Positions 46,110-55,300 of a stretch of DNA of 64,000 nucleotides are shown in pieces. Source of the stretch: Nostoc edaphicum CCNP1411. Its GTDB lineage: Bacteria > Cyanobacteriota > Cyanobacteriia > Cyanobacteriales > Nostocaceae. A program made the position numbers and the translations under genes. Numbering within the stretch: position 1 is the stretch's first letter; each line of letters opens with the position of its first letter. The notes under the pieces were generated by a model. The model did not search any database, was not told the DNA's origin, and saw nothing but the letters and a program-made list of their open reading frames with translations. The stretch spans positions 2,356,001-2,420,000 of the forward strand of contig NZ_CP054698.1 in the NCBI RefSeq assembly GCF_014023275.1, in the 5' to 3' direction.

Positions 46110-47987
46110 ATGGCTCAGTTTCTACTTGAGACTGTTTGGCTAGTTCCTTGCTATGCCTTAATAGGCGGCTTGTTAGCAGTGCCTTGGTCACCGGGGATCA
46201 TTCGGAAAACGGGGCCAAGACCGGCGGGTTATCTAAACTTGGTGATGACATTTTTGGCGTTTGTGCATTGTGCGATCGCCTTACAAGCAACTTGGAATTA
46301 TCCAGCCCAAGAAGTATTTATACCTTGGTTATCTACAGCTGGTTTAGACCTCACTATTGCTTTGGAAATATCCTCAGTTAGTGTTGGCGCTTTAGTTGTG
46401 ATTACTGGGTTAAATTTGCTGGCGCAAATTTATGCCATCGGCTACATGGAAATGGATTGGGGTTGGGGACGCTTCTATTCCTTATTAGGAATGTTTGAAG
46501 CGGGACTATGTGCCCTTGTTCTGTGTAATGACTTGTTCTTCAGCTATGTAATTTTGGAAATCCTTACCCTGGGAACCTACCTGCTAGTTGGCTTATGGTT
46601 TAGCCAGCCGTTGGTAGTCTCAGGTGCAAGGGACGCTTTCTTAACCAAGCGGGTGGGAGACTTATTCTTACTGATAGGCGTATTGGCATTATGGCCCCTC
46701 GCCGGAACTTGGAATTACACAGAATTAGCTGAATGGGCGGCTACTGCTAACGTCAACCCGACAACTATGGCACTGGTAAGTTTAGCTTTAATTGCTGGGC
46801 CGATGGGTAAATGTGCCCAATTTCCCCTGCATTTATGGCTAGATGAAGCGATGGAAGGCCCAGTTCCCAGTACAATTTTGCGGAACTCGGTAGTAGTAGC
46901 TAGTGGTGCATGGGTGCTAATTAAATTGCAACCTGTGTTAAGCATATCGCCCATAGCTTCCTCGGCGATGGTTGTCATTGGTGCGGTGACAGCCGTGGGT
47001 GCTTCGTTAATTGCGATCGCTCAAATTGATCTTAAACGCTGCCAATCCTATTCTGTCAGTGCATACATGGGTTTAGTATTTATCGCCGTGGGAGTGCAAC
47101 AATACGAAGCAGCGCTATTGTTAGTACTCACCCATGCTATATCCGCAGCCCTGTTGGTGATGAGTACTGGGGGAATTATCTGGAATAGCATTACCCAAGA
47201 TGTCACCCAATTAGGCGGATTGTGGAAGCGTCGCCCGATTTCTGCGATCGCTTTTATCGTCGGGACTTTGGGATTAATTGGTTTTCCACCCCTGGGTAGC
47301 TTTTGGGCGCTGATGGAACTAGCAGATGGGTTGTGGGAAACGCAGCCTTGGTTAGTGGGAGTAGTGATCGCGGTAAATGCTTTAACAGCCGTGAGTTTAA
47401 CCAGAGAATTTGGTTTACTTTTTGGTGGTAAAGCTACACAAATGAGTGAGCGATCGCCTGAAGCACACTGGCCGATGATTCTGCCAATGATGATTTTACT
47501 TGGCGTTAGTCTACATCTTCCTTTGATGTTGCAAAGCTTATCACTTTTACCCAATTGGGCAACTCTAAATAAAGATGTCGCACTACTTTTAATTTGGTCG
47601 AGTATTTTCGGTTGCAGTATCACTGGCGTGATTTATTTAGGCAATATTCCTAAACCGATTCGCCTGCCTTGGAAAGGCTTACAAGACTTATTGGCATACG
47701 ACTTTTACACACCCAAACTCTATAAAATGACCATAATTTTTGGAGTTGCCAAAATTTCCCAACTTGCCGATACAATTGACCGCTTTGTAGTCGATGGCAT
47801 CGTTAATTTTGTCGGTTTATTTTCGCTATTAGGGGGCGAAGGTCTTAAATACAGCACCTCTGGACAAGCTCAATTTTATGCCCTCACTGTCCTATTAGGA
47901 GTGAGCGCTTTAGGAATGTGGGTAGCTTGGCCATTTTGGGGAGTGCAGTTTTTAAATTTTGTTTTTCAAATCTCGACAATTGGGTAG
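46110..47987 (+). CDS. ndhF: NAD(P)H dehydrogenase-1 subunit NdhF, CO2-uptake type (F3/F4)
   Basis: A membrane antiporter-like subunit (625 residues) of a specialised NDH-1 complex in the thylakoid that drives CO2 hydration. About 16 hydrophobic helices, with family motifs DLFFSYVILEILTLGTYLLVGLW, GPMGKCAQFPLHLWLDEAMEGPVPSTILRNS (antiporter Lys/His channel residues) and LIAIAQIDLKRCQSYSVSAYMG. ATG 46110 lies nine bases after AGAGG; a TTG three bases earlier is less likely. The cluster with ndhD and a Cup protein marks it as the CO2-uptake and not the respiratory form. No cupS follows, which leans towards the constitutive F4/D4/CupB set, but I could not settle F3 against F4. Confidence 0.9.
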   Translation: MAQFLLETVWLVPCYALIGGLLAVPWSPGIIRKTGPRPAGYLNLVMTFLAFVHCAIALQATWNYPAQEVFIPWLSTAGLDLTIALEISSVSVGALVVITGLNLLAQIYAIGYMEMDWGWGRFYSLLGMFEAGLCALVLCNDLFFSYVILEILTLGTYLLVGLWFSQPLVVSGARDAFLTKRVGDLFLLIGVLALWPLAGTWNYTELAEWAATANVNPTTMALVSLALIAGPMGKCAQFPLHLWLDEAMEGPVPSTILRNSVVVASGAWVLIKLQPVLSISPIASSAMVVIGAVTAVGASLIAIAQIDLKRCQSYSVSAYMGLVFIAVGVQQYEAALLLVLTHAISAALLVMSTGGIIWNSITQDVTQLGGLWKRRPISAIAFIVGTLGLIGFPPLGSFWALMELADGLWETQPWLVGVVIAVNALTAVSLTREFGLLFGGKATQMSERSPEAHWPMILPMMILLGVSLHLPLMLQSLSLLPNWATLNKDVALLLIWSSIFGCSITGVIYLGNIPKPIRLPWKGLQDLLAYDFYTPKLYKMTIIFGVAKISQLADTIDRFVVDGIVNFVGLFSLLGGEGLKYSTSGQAQFYALTVLLGVSALGMWVAWPFWGVQFLNFVFQISTIG

Positions 47988-48038
47988 CAATAACTATCCT
48001 ACTAAAAGTTAACAGTTTAATATTGTGAGGAGAATTCC

Positions 48039-48764
48039 ATGAACATACAAAATCCCCAAATCAATTTTTCCAGAAGAGGTTTATTGAAGTTTAGTGCAGG
48101 TGCGATCGGTACAGGTGTATTGACAGCCGGACTTAGCTCAAACTTACTTGCAGCCGAAAAAAAAGCCCCTGTAGCGCCAGTAGAAGATGATATTACACCT
48201 GATAAGGCACTGCAAGAATTATTAGATGGGAATGACAGATTTGTTAAAGCAAAACGTCGCAATCCCCACCAAACTCAATCACGTTTAGCCGAAGTTGCCA
48301 AAGGTCAAAAGCCCTTTGCTTCTATTCTCGGTTGTGCAGATTCACGAGTACCTTCAGAGATTGTCTTCGACCAGGGACTTGGAGATTTATTTGTCTGCCG
48401 TATAGCTGGTAATATTGCCACAACACAGCAAATTGGTAGCCTAGAATTTGGCAGCTTAGTGTTAGGTTGCAAAGTCATCATGGTACTTGGACATGAAAGA
48501 TGTGGTGCAGTAGATGCCGCAATTAAAGGTGCTCAAGTTCCAGGTCAAATTGGAAGTTTGCTTGCGGCGATTAAACCAAGTGTAGAAAAATCAAAAGAAG
48601 AATCAGGAGATAAGTTAGAAAACGCTTGTAGAGCAAATATTTTGGCACAAGTGGAAAGATTGAAATCATCGCCAGTTTTATCTGATCTAATCAAGGCAGA
48701 AAAGCTGAAAATAGTCGGTGGTTATTACGATTTAGATACTGGGAAAATCAGCGTAGTCGGTTAG
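48039..48764 (+). CDS. Beta-class carbonic anhydrase with Tat-type signal
   Basis: Interconverts CO2 and bicarbonate. 241 residues. A twin-arginine signal (SRRGLLKFSAGAIGTGVLTAGL, then LLAAEKKA) indicates export to lumen or periplasm. Zinc and catalytic residues are in place: Cys99, Asp101 and Arg103 in GCADSRVPSE, and His152 and Cys155 in GHERCGAVDA. It resembles EcaB of Synechocystis, which has been reported as thylakoid-located and tied to CupA/CupB NDH-1 complexes. Its place between ndhF and ndhD, 51 bases after ndhF and behind AGGAG, supports that link directly. Confidence 0.92.
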   Translation: MNIQNPQINFSRRGLLKFSAGAIGTGVLTAGLSSNLLAAEKKAPVAPVEDDITPDKALQELLDGNDRFVKAKRRNPHQTQSRLAEVAKGQKPFASILGCADSRVPSEIVFDQGLGDLFVCRIAGNIATTQQIGSLEFGSLVLGCKVIMVLGHERCGAVDAAIKGAQVPGQIGSLLAAIKPSVEKSKEESGDKLENACRANILAQVERLKSSPVLSDLIKAEKLKIVGGYYDLDTGKISVVG

Positions 48765-48874
48765 CTTTTTTGTCCTTTGTCATTAGTCATTGGTCATTGG
48801 CTAAGAGGTTGTTTAAGAAGTGTTTTGCTGTAATTTTAGGCACTTTTAGATCCCCCTAATCCCCCTCTTAAAAA

Positions 48875-49029
48875 GTCGTATATACACAAGTCTGAAATAG
48901 CTTGATTAACCAAGATTTTACCCCACCCTAACCCTCCCCTTGCAAAGGGGAGGGAACAAGATTTTCCGGTTTCCCCCCTTTACAAGGGGGGATTAAGGGG
49001 GGTAATTAGACTTGTGTGTACACCGTAGG
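48875..49029. mobile_element. MITE-like element (family A), copy 3, left end decayed
   Basis: The right end CTTGTGTGTACACCGTAG is intact; the left end reads GTCGTATATACACAAGTC with several changes. Inside are the same CCCTCCCCTTGCAAAGGGGAGGG stem and CCCCCC/GGGGGG arms as in the other copies, in the opposite orientation to copies 1 and 2. No target duplication is visible. Confidence 0.85.
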
Positions 49030-49035
49030 AACCGG

Positions 49036-49124
49036 AATCAAAGTCCCCCAATTTATCGGGGGATTTGGGGGGAGCTAAAATTTTTGATACCAACAACATG
49101 ACTTTTAAAACATCCTCTAAGAGT
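49036..49124. repeat. Dispersed repeat, family D, copy 3
   Basis: AATCAAAGTCCCCC ... GGGGGGAGCTAAAA ... ACTTTTAAAACATCCTCT, abutting MITE-A copy 3. Together they place about 400 bases of repeat between the carbonic anhydrase gene and ndhD. Confidence 0.82.
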
Positions 49125-49168
49125 AGGTCATAAAGGACAAAAAGCAAAAGAAAAAGGACAAAATTACC

Positions 49169-50665
49169 ATGTTAAGTGTTTTGATTTGGCTGCCAATTTT
49201 AGCTGCTATTTTCATAGCAGTATTACCTCTAAATATTCCTAATTATCGCGTTCGTTTAATAGCATTACTTTTTTCGGGAATAGTTCTCTTCTGGAACCTT
49301 TTTATCCTGCTAAAATTTGATATTAGTAATCCGGGGATGCAATTTAAAGAGTATTTACCCTGGAATGAAACCCTTGGTTTGAGCTATCAATTAGGTGTTG
49401 ATGGGCTTTCTATCTTGATGTTGGTATTAAATAGCCTACTCACCTGGATTGCTGTTTACAGTAGTAGTAAAGAAACTGAACGCCCCCGACTGTTCTACTC
49501 CATGATTTTATTAGTTAGTGGAGGAGTTGCAGGTGCTTTCTTAGCAGAGAATTTGCTGCTATTCTTCCTGTTCTACGAACTAGAATTAATCCCCTTTTAC
49601 TTACTAATTTCCATTTGGGGAGGAGCAAAACGGGGTTATGCTGGGATGAAATTCCTGATTTATACTGCTGTTTCGGGAGCCTTAATTCTGGCAACATTCT
49701 TGGGTATGGTATGGCTGAGTGGTTCTACCAATTTTGCTTTTGATGCCGTCTCTACAGAAAATCTGTCAACAGCAAAACAAATCCTTTTACTAGCAGGAAT
49801 AGTTTTAGGTTTTGGCATTAAAATTCCCTTAATTCCCTTCCATACTTGGCTACCCGATGCTTATGTTGAGGCTTCAGCACCAATTGCCATTCTTCTCGGT
49901 GGCGTGTTAGCAAAGCTGGGAACTTATGGACTGTTGCGATTTGGGTTGGGTATGTTTCCCCATGCTTGGAGTATTATTGCACCGACTTTGGCAATTTGGG
50001 GAGCAATCAGCGCTATCTATGGGGCAGTAATTGCGATCGCTCAAAAAGATATCAAGCGCATGGTAGCATACAGTTCCGTCGGTCACATGGGCTATATCTT
50101 GCTAGCTGGTGCTGCTAGTACTCCTTTAGCACTCGTGGGTGCAGTAGCCCAAATGTTCAGCCACGGCATCATCCTGGCGATTCTCTTCCACTTGGTGGGA
50201 GTCGTAGAAGCGAAAGTTGGTACACGTGAGTTAGATAAACTCAATGGTTTAATGAGTCCCATACGCGGTATACCCTTAATTAGCGCTTTATTAGTTTTAA
50301 GTGGAATGGCTAGCGCAGGTATTCCCGGTTTAACAGGATTTATCGCCGAATTTCTCGTCTTTCAAGGCAGTTTCTCTGCTTTTCCCATCCCGACAATTTT
50401 GTGTGTAGTAGCTAGTGGATTAACCGCAGTTTATTTTGTCATTCTCCTCAACCGCACCTGTTTTGGCAGACTGGATAACTTAGCTTACTATCCCAAAGTC
50501 CTATGGTCTGAGAAAATCCCAGCTTTAATTTTGGCAGCCTTTATCATCTTTTTAGGAGTACAACCCACTTGGTTAGTGCGTTGGAGTGAATCTACAACTA
50601 CAACAATGGTGGCTGCAATTCCCTCCTTAGAAAAAACCGTAATCTCTGAAGTAGCGCTGAAATAG
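49169..50665 (+). CDS. ndhD: NAD(P)H dehydrogenase-1 subunit NdhD, CO2-uptake type (D3/D4)
   Basis: 498 residues, about 14 membrane helices, an antiporter-like proton-pumping subunit at the distal arm. Motifs: LGVDGLSILMLVLNSLLTWIA, ENLLLFFLFYELELIPFYLLISIWGG, GIKIPLIPFHTWLPDAYVEASAPIAILLGGVLAKLGTYGLLRFG and AQKDIKRMVAYSSVGHMGY. It pairs with ndhF upstream and the Cup protein downstream (134 bases). The ATG has AAAGGAC upstream. The repeats between it and the carbonic anhydrase gene may carry or block a promoter. Confidence 0.92.
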   Translation: MLSVLIWLPILAAIFIAVLPLNIPNYRVRLIALLFSGIVLFWNLFILLKFDISNPGMQFKEYLPWNETLGLSYQLGVDGLSILMLVLNSLLTWIAVYSSSKETERPRLFYSMILLVSGGVAGAFLAENLLLFFLFYELELIPFYLLISIWGGAKRGYAGMKFLIYTAVSGALILATFLGMVWLSGSTNFAFDAVSTENLSTAKQILLLAGIVLGFGIKIPLIPFHTWLPDAYVEASAPIAILLGGVLAKLGTYGLLRFGLGMFPHAWSIIAPTLAIWGAISAIYGAVIAIAQKDIKRMVAYSSVGHMGYILLAGAASTPLALVGAVAQMFSHGIILAILFHLVGVVEAKVGTRELDKLNGLMSPIRGIPLISALLVLSGMASAGIPGLTGFIAEFLVFQGSFSAFPIPTILCVVASGLTAVYFVILLNRTCFGRLDNLAYYPKVLWSEKIPALILAAFIIFLGVQPTWLVRWSESTTTTMVAAIPSLEKTVISEVALK

Positions 50666-50799
50666 GAAATAAATCAAAACACTTGTAGAGACGGCGATTT
50701 ATCGCGTCTCAAAACCTATCCGCCCAGACGCAATTTATCGCATCTCAAAACCTATCCCTCAGACGCGATAAATCGCGTCTCTACAAATTTAGAATTACC
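50666..50799. repeat. Three palindromic GAGACGCGAT/ATCGCGTCTC-type units between ndhD and cup
   Basis: GTAGAGACGGCGATTTATCGCGTCTC, then AGACGCAATTTATCGCATCTC, then AGACGCGATAAATCGCGTCTC, with AAAACCTATCC spacers. They fill the ndhD-cup spacer with hairpins and could tune downstream expression or end transcription. Confidence 0.85.
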
Positions 50800-52107
50800 A
50801 TGACAGCAATTAAAACAGCAATTAAATTACCTCCTTCCAAACATGAATTTTCTGAAGTAATTCACCGCTTAGAAGCAGGCGGTGCAATGTTACCCGATAC
50901 CCCAGAAAATTTGATGCAAATCATCGGTTTATATAAAGCTTATGCTGTGCCGATGGATTTCTACTGGCGTGACCTACTTTATATTGCCGAACGCGAATTT
51001 TTAAACCCGCTTCCCTTCTTTAAATACTTCTTACCCAAAGAGTATTTAGAATTGCATAATCATTATGCTGGTGATGATGCCGATTTGCGAATTTGGCGTG
51101 GCGAAGCTACTGCACATCCAGAACTTTTGGCATTTATCGAGAAGGGTGAAACCTTCAAAATGCCGAAGTTATTGCATCACTTGTTCCACGATCGCATTAA
51201 CATGGAATTTGCTGAAGCCTGTATGCGGGCGATGTTGTGGCATAGAGGTATGGGTGGACAATTTGACCCTTACCTAGATTCAGACGAATACAAAGCCAAC
51301 GCCGACAGAGCAATTAAAGCTTACTTCCAAGGGAACCCCGTCATGCTGGGACTTTACAAGCTGTTCCCCGATATGTTTTTGGAACAGTGCCGCCAGATGT
51401 CATACTACGCTAATCTGGGCTTATTCTGGGAAATCATGGCCCCGGTATTCTTTGAAATGTCCGACCGCTATGACGAAGGTACGATTAGCAGCGTCCCAGA
51501 GGCGATGAATTTTTTAGTTAATGGTATATTTGCGATCGCAGGTCGTCCCATTTACCATCACGTTTATATTCGTGGCGAATGCTACGAAATTGTGCCAAAA
51601 TCCAAGGGTTTCATGTGGCTATATGAAGCCGCATTACCATACGTCGAAGCTGTTTTCTACCGCACCGCACCCTTCCGCGGCACAAAATCTTATAATGCTC
51701 AAGCGCGTCAAGTACCAGAAAACCAAAAAGACTTTCACTATGGTATTCTTTACGCTGATGTATTCCCAGTCGGTACTGCTGGCATCCCCCCCACATTATT
51801 AATGCAAGATATGCTGCATTTTTTACCACCATATCTTGTTGATTACTACAGCCAACATTGCCGGGGTGAAGAAGATATGTTGATTCAGTTGGGAGTTAGT
51901 TTTCAACGGTCAATGTACTGTGTTACTTCTGCGGTAATTCAAGCTTTGCGAACTGCACTTTTATATCCTTTAGATGACCAAAATCCCAAGCATTTACAAG
52001 CTAATCGAGATTTTTTTGAGATGCAGTTAAATCGCTTTACTCGACCCGAATATAACATTCGTGATGCTGCTCGTTTGGGAAGTATTCAAAGTCAAGATTA
52101 TAGATGA
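50800..52107 (+). CDS. CO2-hydration protein of the ChpX/ChpY (CupA/CupB) family
   Basis: 435 residues, soluble, bound to the NdhF/NdhD arm of the CO2-uptake NDH-1 complex on its cytosolic side, where it is thought to hydrate CO2 at a zinc site. Family features: VPMDFYWRDLLYIAEREFLNPLPFFKYF, then KLLHHLFHDRINMEFAEACMRAMLWHRGMGGQFDPYLD, a His/Arg-rich segment (residues 126-132) near where the CupA zinc ligands have been described, and the C-terminal IQLGVSFQRSMYCVTSAVIQALRTALLYPL. The family is certain; CupA against CupB is not resolved, though the missing cupS leans to CupB. Confidence 0.92.
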   Translation: MTAIKTAIKLPPSKHEFSEVIHRLEAGGAMLPDTPENLMQIIGLYKAYAVPMDFYWRDLLYIAEREFLNPLPFFKYFLPKEYLELHNHYAGDDADLRIWRGEATAHPELLAFIEKGETFKMPKLLHHLFHDRINMEFAEACMRAMLWHRGMGGQFDPYLDSDEYKANADRAIKAYFQGNPVMLGLYKLFPDMFLEQCRQMSYYANLGLFWEIMAPVFFEMSDRYDEGTISSVPEAMNFLVNGIFAIAGRPIYHHVYIRGECYEIVPKSKGFMWLYEAALPYVEAVFYRTAPFRGTKSYNAQARQVPENQKDFHYGILYADVFPVGTAGIPPTLLMQDMLHFLPPYLVDYYSQHCRGEEDMLIQLGVSFQRSMYCVTSAVIQALRTALLYPLDDQNPKHLQANRDFFEMQLNRFTRPEYNIRDAARLGSIQSQDYR

Positions 52108-52134
52108 GAGATCCCTCCAACCCCCCTTAAAAAG

Positions 52135-52302
52135 GCTACGGTGTATACACAAGTCTCAAATAGTTTACTCACCTATTTTTTCGCGTCAGTTTTACCCCAC
52201 CCTAACCCTCCCCTTGCAAAGGGGAGGGAACTAGATTTTCTATTTCCCCCCTTGGAAAGGGGGGATTAAGGGGGGTAATTTGACTTGTGTATACACCGTA
52301 GC
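52135..52302. mobile_element. MITE-like element (family A), copy 4, with 8-bp target duplication
   Basis: Ends GCTACGGTGTATACACAAGTC and its complement. Direct repeats TTAAAAAG lie at 52127-52134 and 52303-52310, and the restored target is a CCCCCCTTAAAAAGGG stem. Same orientation as copy 3. It lies between the convergent cup and hybrid-kinase genes. Confidence 0.92.
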
Positions 52303-52391
52303 TTAAAAAGGGAAGGGGGGCTTAATTCAAAAAGGTTTGCTCTTATTCCCCCTTTGAAGGGTGGCTAGCGAGGATATTATTGCTACCCAAT

Positions 52392-55300
52392 CTACAATTC
52401 TTCTTGACTGGATAATACTCCTGAAATACTCGTCAATTCCATAATTCTCTCAAACTGAAAATCATGAGCTAAATTTTTAATAAAAGTTTGCAGTACTGCA
52501 TTTTCTGAAGGTATTTGCTCAATCAATTCTAAAATCAGATCATCACTACATTGGGCGGCGGCGGTGTACACTTCTTTCACCCATTCCGGCGACATTTCCG
52601 CGAATAGAGTCACTAAATCTGTATAGGTCAACATTGATTCTATTTCCTGTTGCGTTGCATCTACTATCTGATAGCTTTCTTCTTGATAAATATATTGAAC
52701 TCCTAAATATTCGCTCAATTTTTCTAATAATTTTTCCTCGCGGAAAGGCTTGTTAATATAATCATCACAACCCGCTTTGATCATTACCTCTCGTTGTTCC
52801 TCAAAGGCATTAGCGGTTAAGGCGATAATAATGGTTTTGCAATTTTCGATTGAGGTTTCTTCTCTAGCTTTAATAATTCTTGTGGCTTCATAGCCGTCCA
52901 TAATCGGCATCCGCATATCCATTAAGATTAGCTGTGGTTGCCATGTCTGCCAAAGTGCGATCGCTTCTTGACCATTGGTCGCTTCTTGGACTGCAAAACC
53001 GATAGATGTCAGAATTTTCATTAGCACTAAACGGCTGTCTGTAGAGTCATCAACCACCAAGATGCGGTATTCGCTTTGGGCAGACGCTAAACTAATAACT
53101 TGGCGTCTAGTTTTTTTGATCTGGATTTCGCTAGCTTCGGCTAGACCAATTTGAATATCAAAAGTAAATTTACTTCCCTCGCCAACAGTGCTGGTAACGC
53201 TAACATCTCCCCCCATTAGTTGCACGTATTTGCGGCTGATTGCTAAACCTAATCCCGTTCCCTGTTGAGATTTCCTTCCGGTTTCAGTTTGCCCAAAAGC
53301 TTCAAATAGCAAGTCAATTTCTTCTGGGGCAATACCGCGACCAGTATCTTCTACCTCGAAGATTAGGGATTGGGGACAAGAGGTAGAGGGGCAGGGGGAA
53401 GGGTGCAGAGGAGAGGAATTTTCCCCCTGTTCGCTGCTCTCTGCTCCCCACTTCTCCTGCCCCATGCCTACATACAGCATCACCTTTCCAGTATCGGTAA
53501 ATTTGATCGCATTTCCCAGGAGGTTAAGCAAAATTTGACGCAGTTTACTTTCGTCAGCTTGGATGTATTGGGGAAGGTGAGATGTATATTCAAAGGCCAA
53601 TTCTAATCCTTTAGATGTGGCACGGAAGCGCAACATCTCTTTGAGATTTTCCAACAGGCGAATTAAGTCAAAACTGTTGAGATTTAATGTGATTCTGCCG
53701 GCTTCAATTTTAGACATTTCCAGAATGTCGTTAATCAAGTTGAGGAGATGTTCGCCGGCCCGATTGATGATTGTTAGATTTTGCTGATTTTCAGTAGATA
53801 AATTACGATCATGGCTCATGACTTGGGTAAAACCAAGGATGGCATTGAGTGGGGTACGCAGTTCGTGGCTCATGTTGGCGAGGAATTCGCTTTTGGCGCG
53901 GTTGGCAGCATCAGCAATAATCACAGCTTCTTGCAATGCCTGTGACTGCCTTTGAGTTTGCGCTAGTAATTGTGCCTGCTGTAAAGCAACACCTAACTGA
54001 TTACCAATTTGAACTACGATGTTGATTTCTTCTGATTTCCATTGGCGGGAATCGGAATTTTGATAACTCGCCAGTAATCCCCAAAGCTGAGTACCATACA
54101 AAATGGGGACAATAATGTAGGCTTTTGCCTGAAAGCGCTCTAAGAGTTTGATATAAGCAGGATGAAACTCAGCGTTGTAAATGTCTGGGACACAGCGGAA
54201 ACTTGCACCTTGGGTTGCTTGCAAATAAGGATCTTCCAGTTGGTTATCCGCGCTATCCAAAATTTTCGCTAGGCAATGGCCATCTTGTAAGACACCCTCT
54301 GTGAGATGTGGATGATTGTTGTGTTCTTCTATTAGAGAAATCCAACCGTTACCCACCGACTCGGAGACAAATTCGCCACTCCATTGGGGATTGAAACGAT
54401 AGACAACAACCCGATCGCAGTTGAGTACTTGGCGTAATTCTTCGGTTGTAGCCGCAAATATCGTCTCTAAATCCAGTGTTTGGCGCATTCTTTGAATCAC
54501 TTGGGCGATCGCTCTTTCGCGTTCTGCACTCTCACGCAGGGCTTCTTCGGCTAACTTTCTCTCGGTAATATCTGTAATTGTACCGATGTAACCTTTAATT
54601 TTTCCATCTTCGCCAAATTCTGGTAGAGCCTGACAAATTACCCAGACGACTGCACTATCAGCACGCAAAAAACGATGCTCGTACTTATACATTTTTTGAG
54701 CGGTTCTTGCTTGATTCCATAACAACAAGAACTGTTCTCGGTCGTCTGGATGTACGGCATTTGCCCAACCTGTTCCCAGAGATTCTTCTAAACTGCATCC
54801 AGTAATCTCACTCCAGCGTTGATTAAAATATAAGGCATTGCCATCTACGTCAGCGTGAAATATACAAGCTGGTGAGGCTTCTGCTAGAAGTTGATATCGC
54901 TGCTGACCTGACTGCAAAGCTAGTTCTGCTAATTTGCGATCGTTAATGTCTGCCCAATAACCAACGCATTCTATAGGATAGTTAGCTTCGTCATAAATTA
55001 ACCTCATCTTTTCGTAGAACCAGTGATAAGTTCCATCAGCGTGTAACCAGCGGTATTCGTAGGAAATGTATTCCTGCTCAATCAGCTCCTTAAATTTTTC
55101 TGAGATGAGTTTAATATCTTGTGGGTGGACGTGATGAAGCCAGAAACTAGAATTTTCAATAAAAACACGCGCTTCGTAGCCCACCATTTCTTTAACGTTC
55201 TCACTGATAAAGGTCGTGCTACAATCCTCTGATGTTTTGCTGCTATAAATGACTACAGGGCTAGAGGTGAGCAGATATTGTAGGCGTTCGTTAGCTAAAC

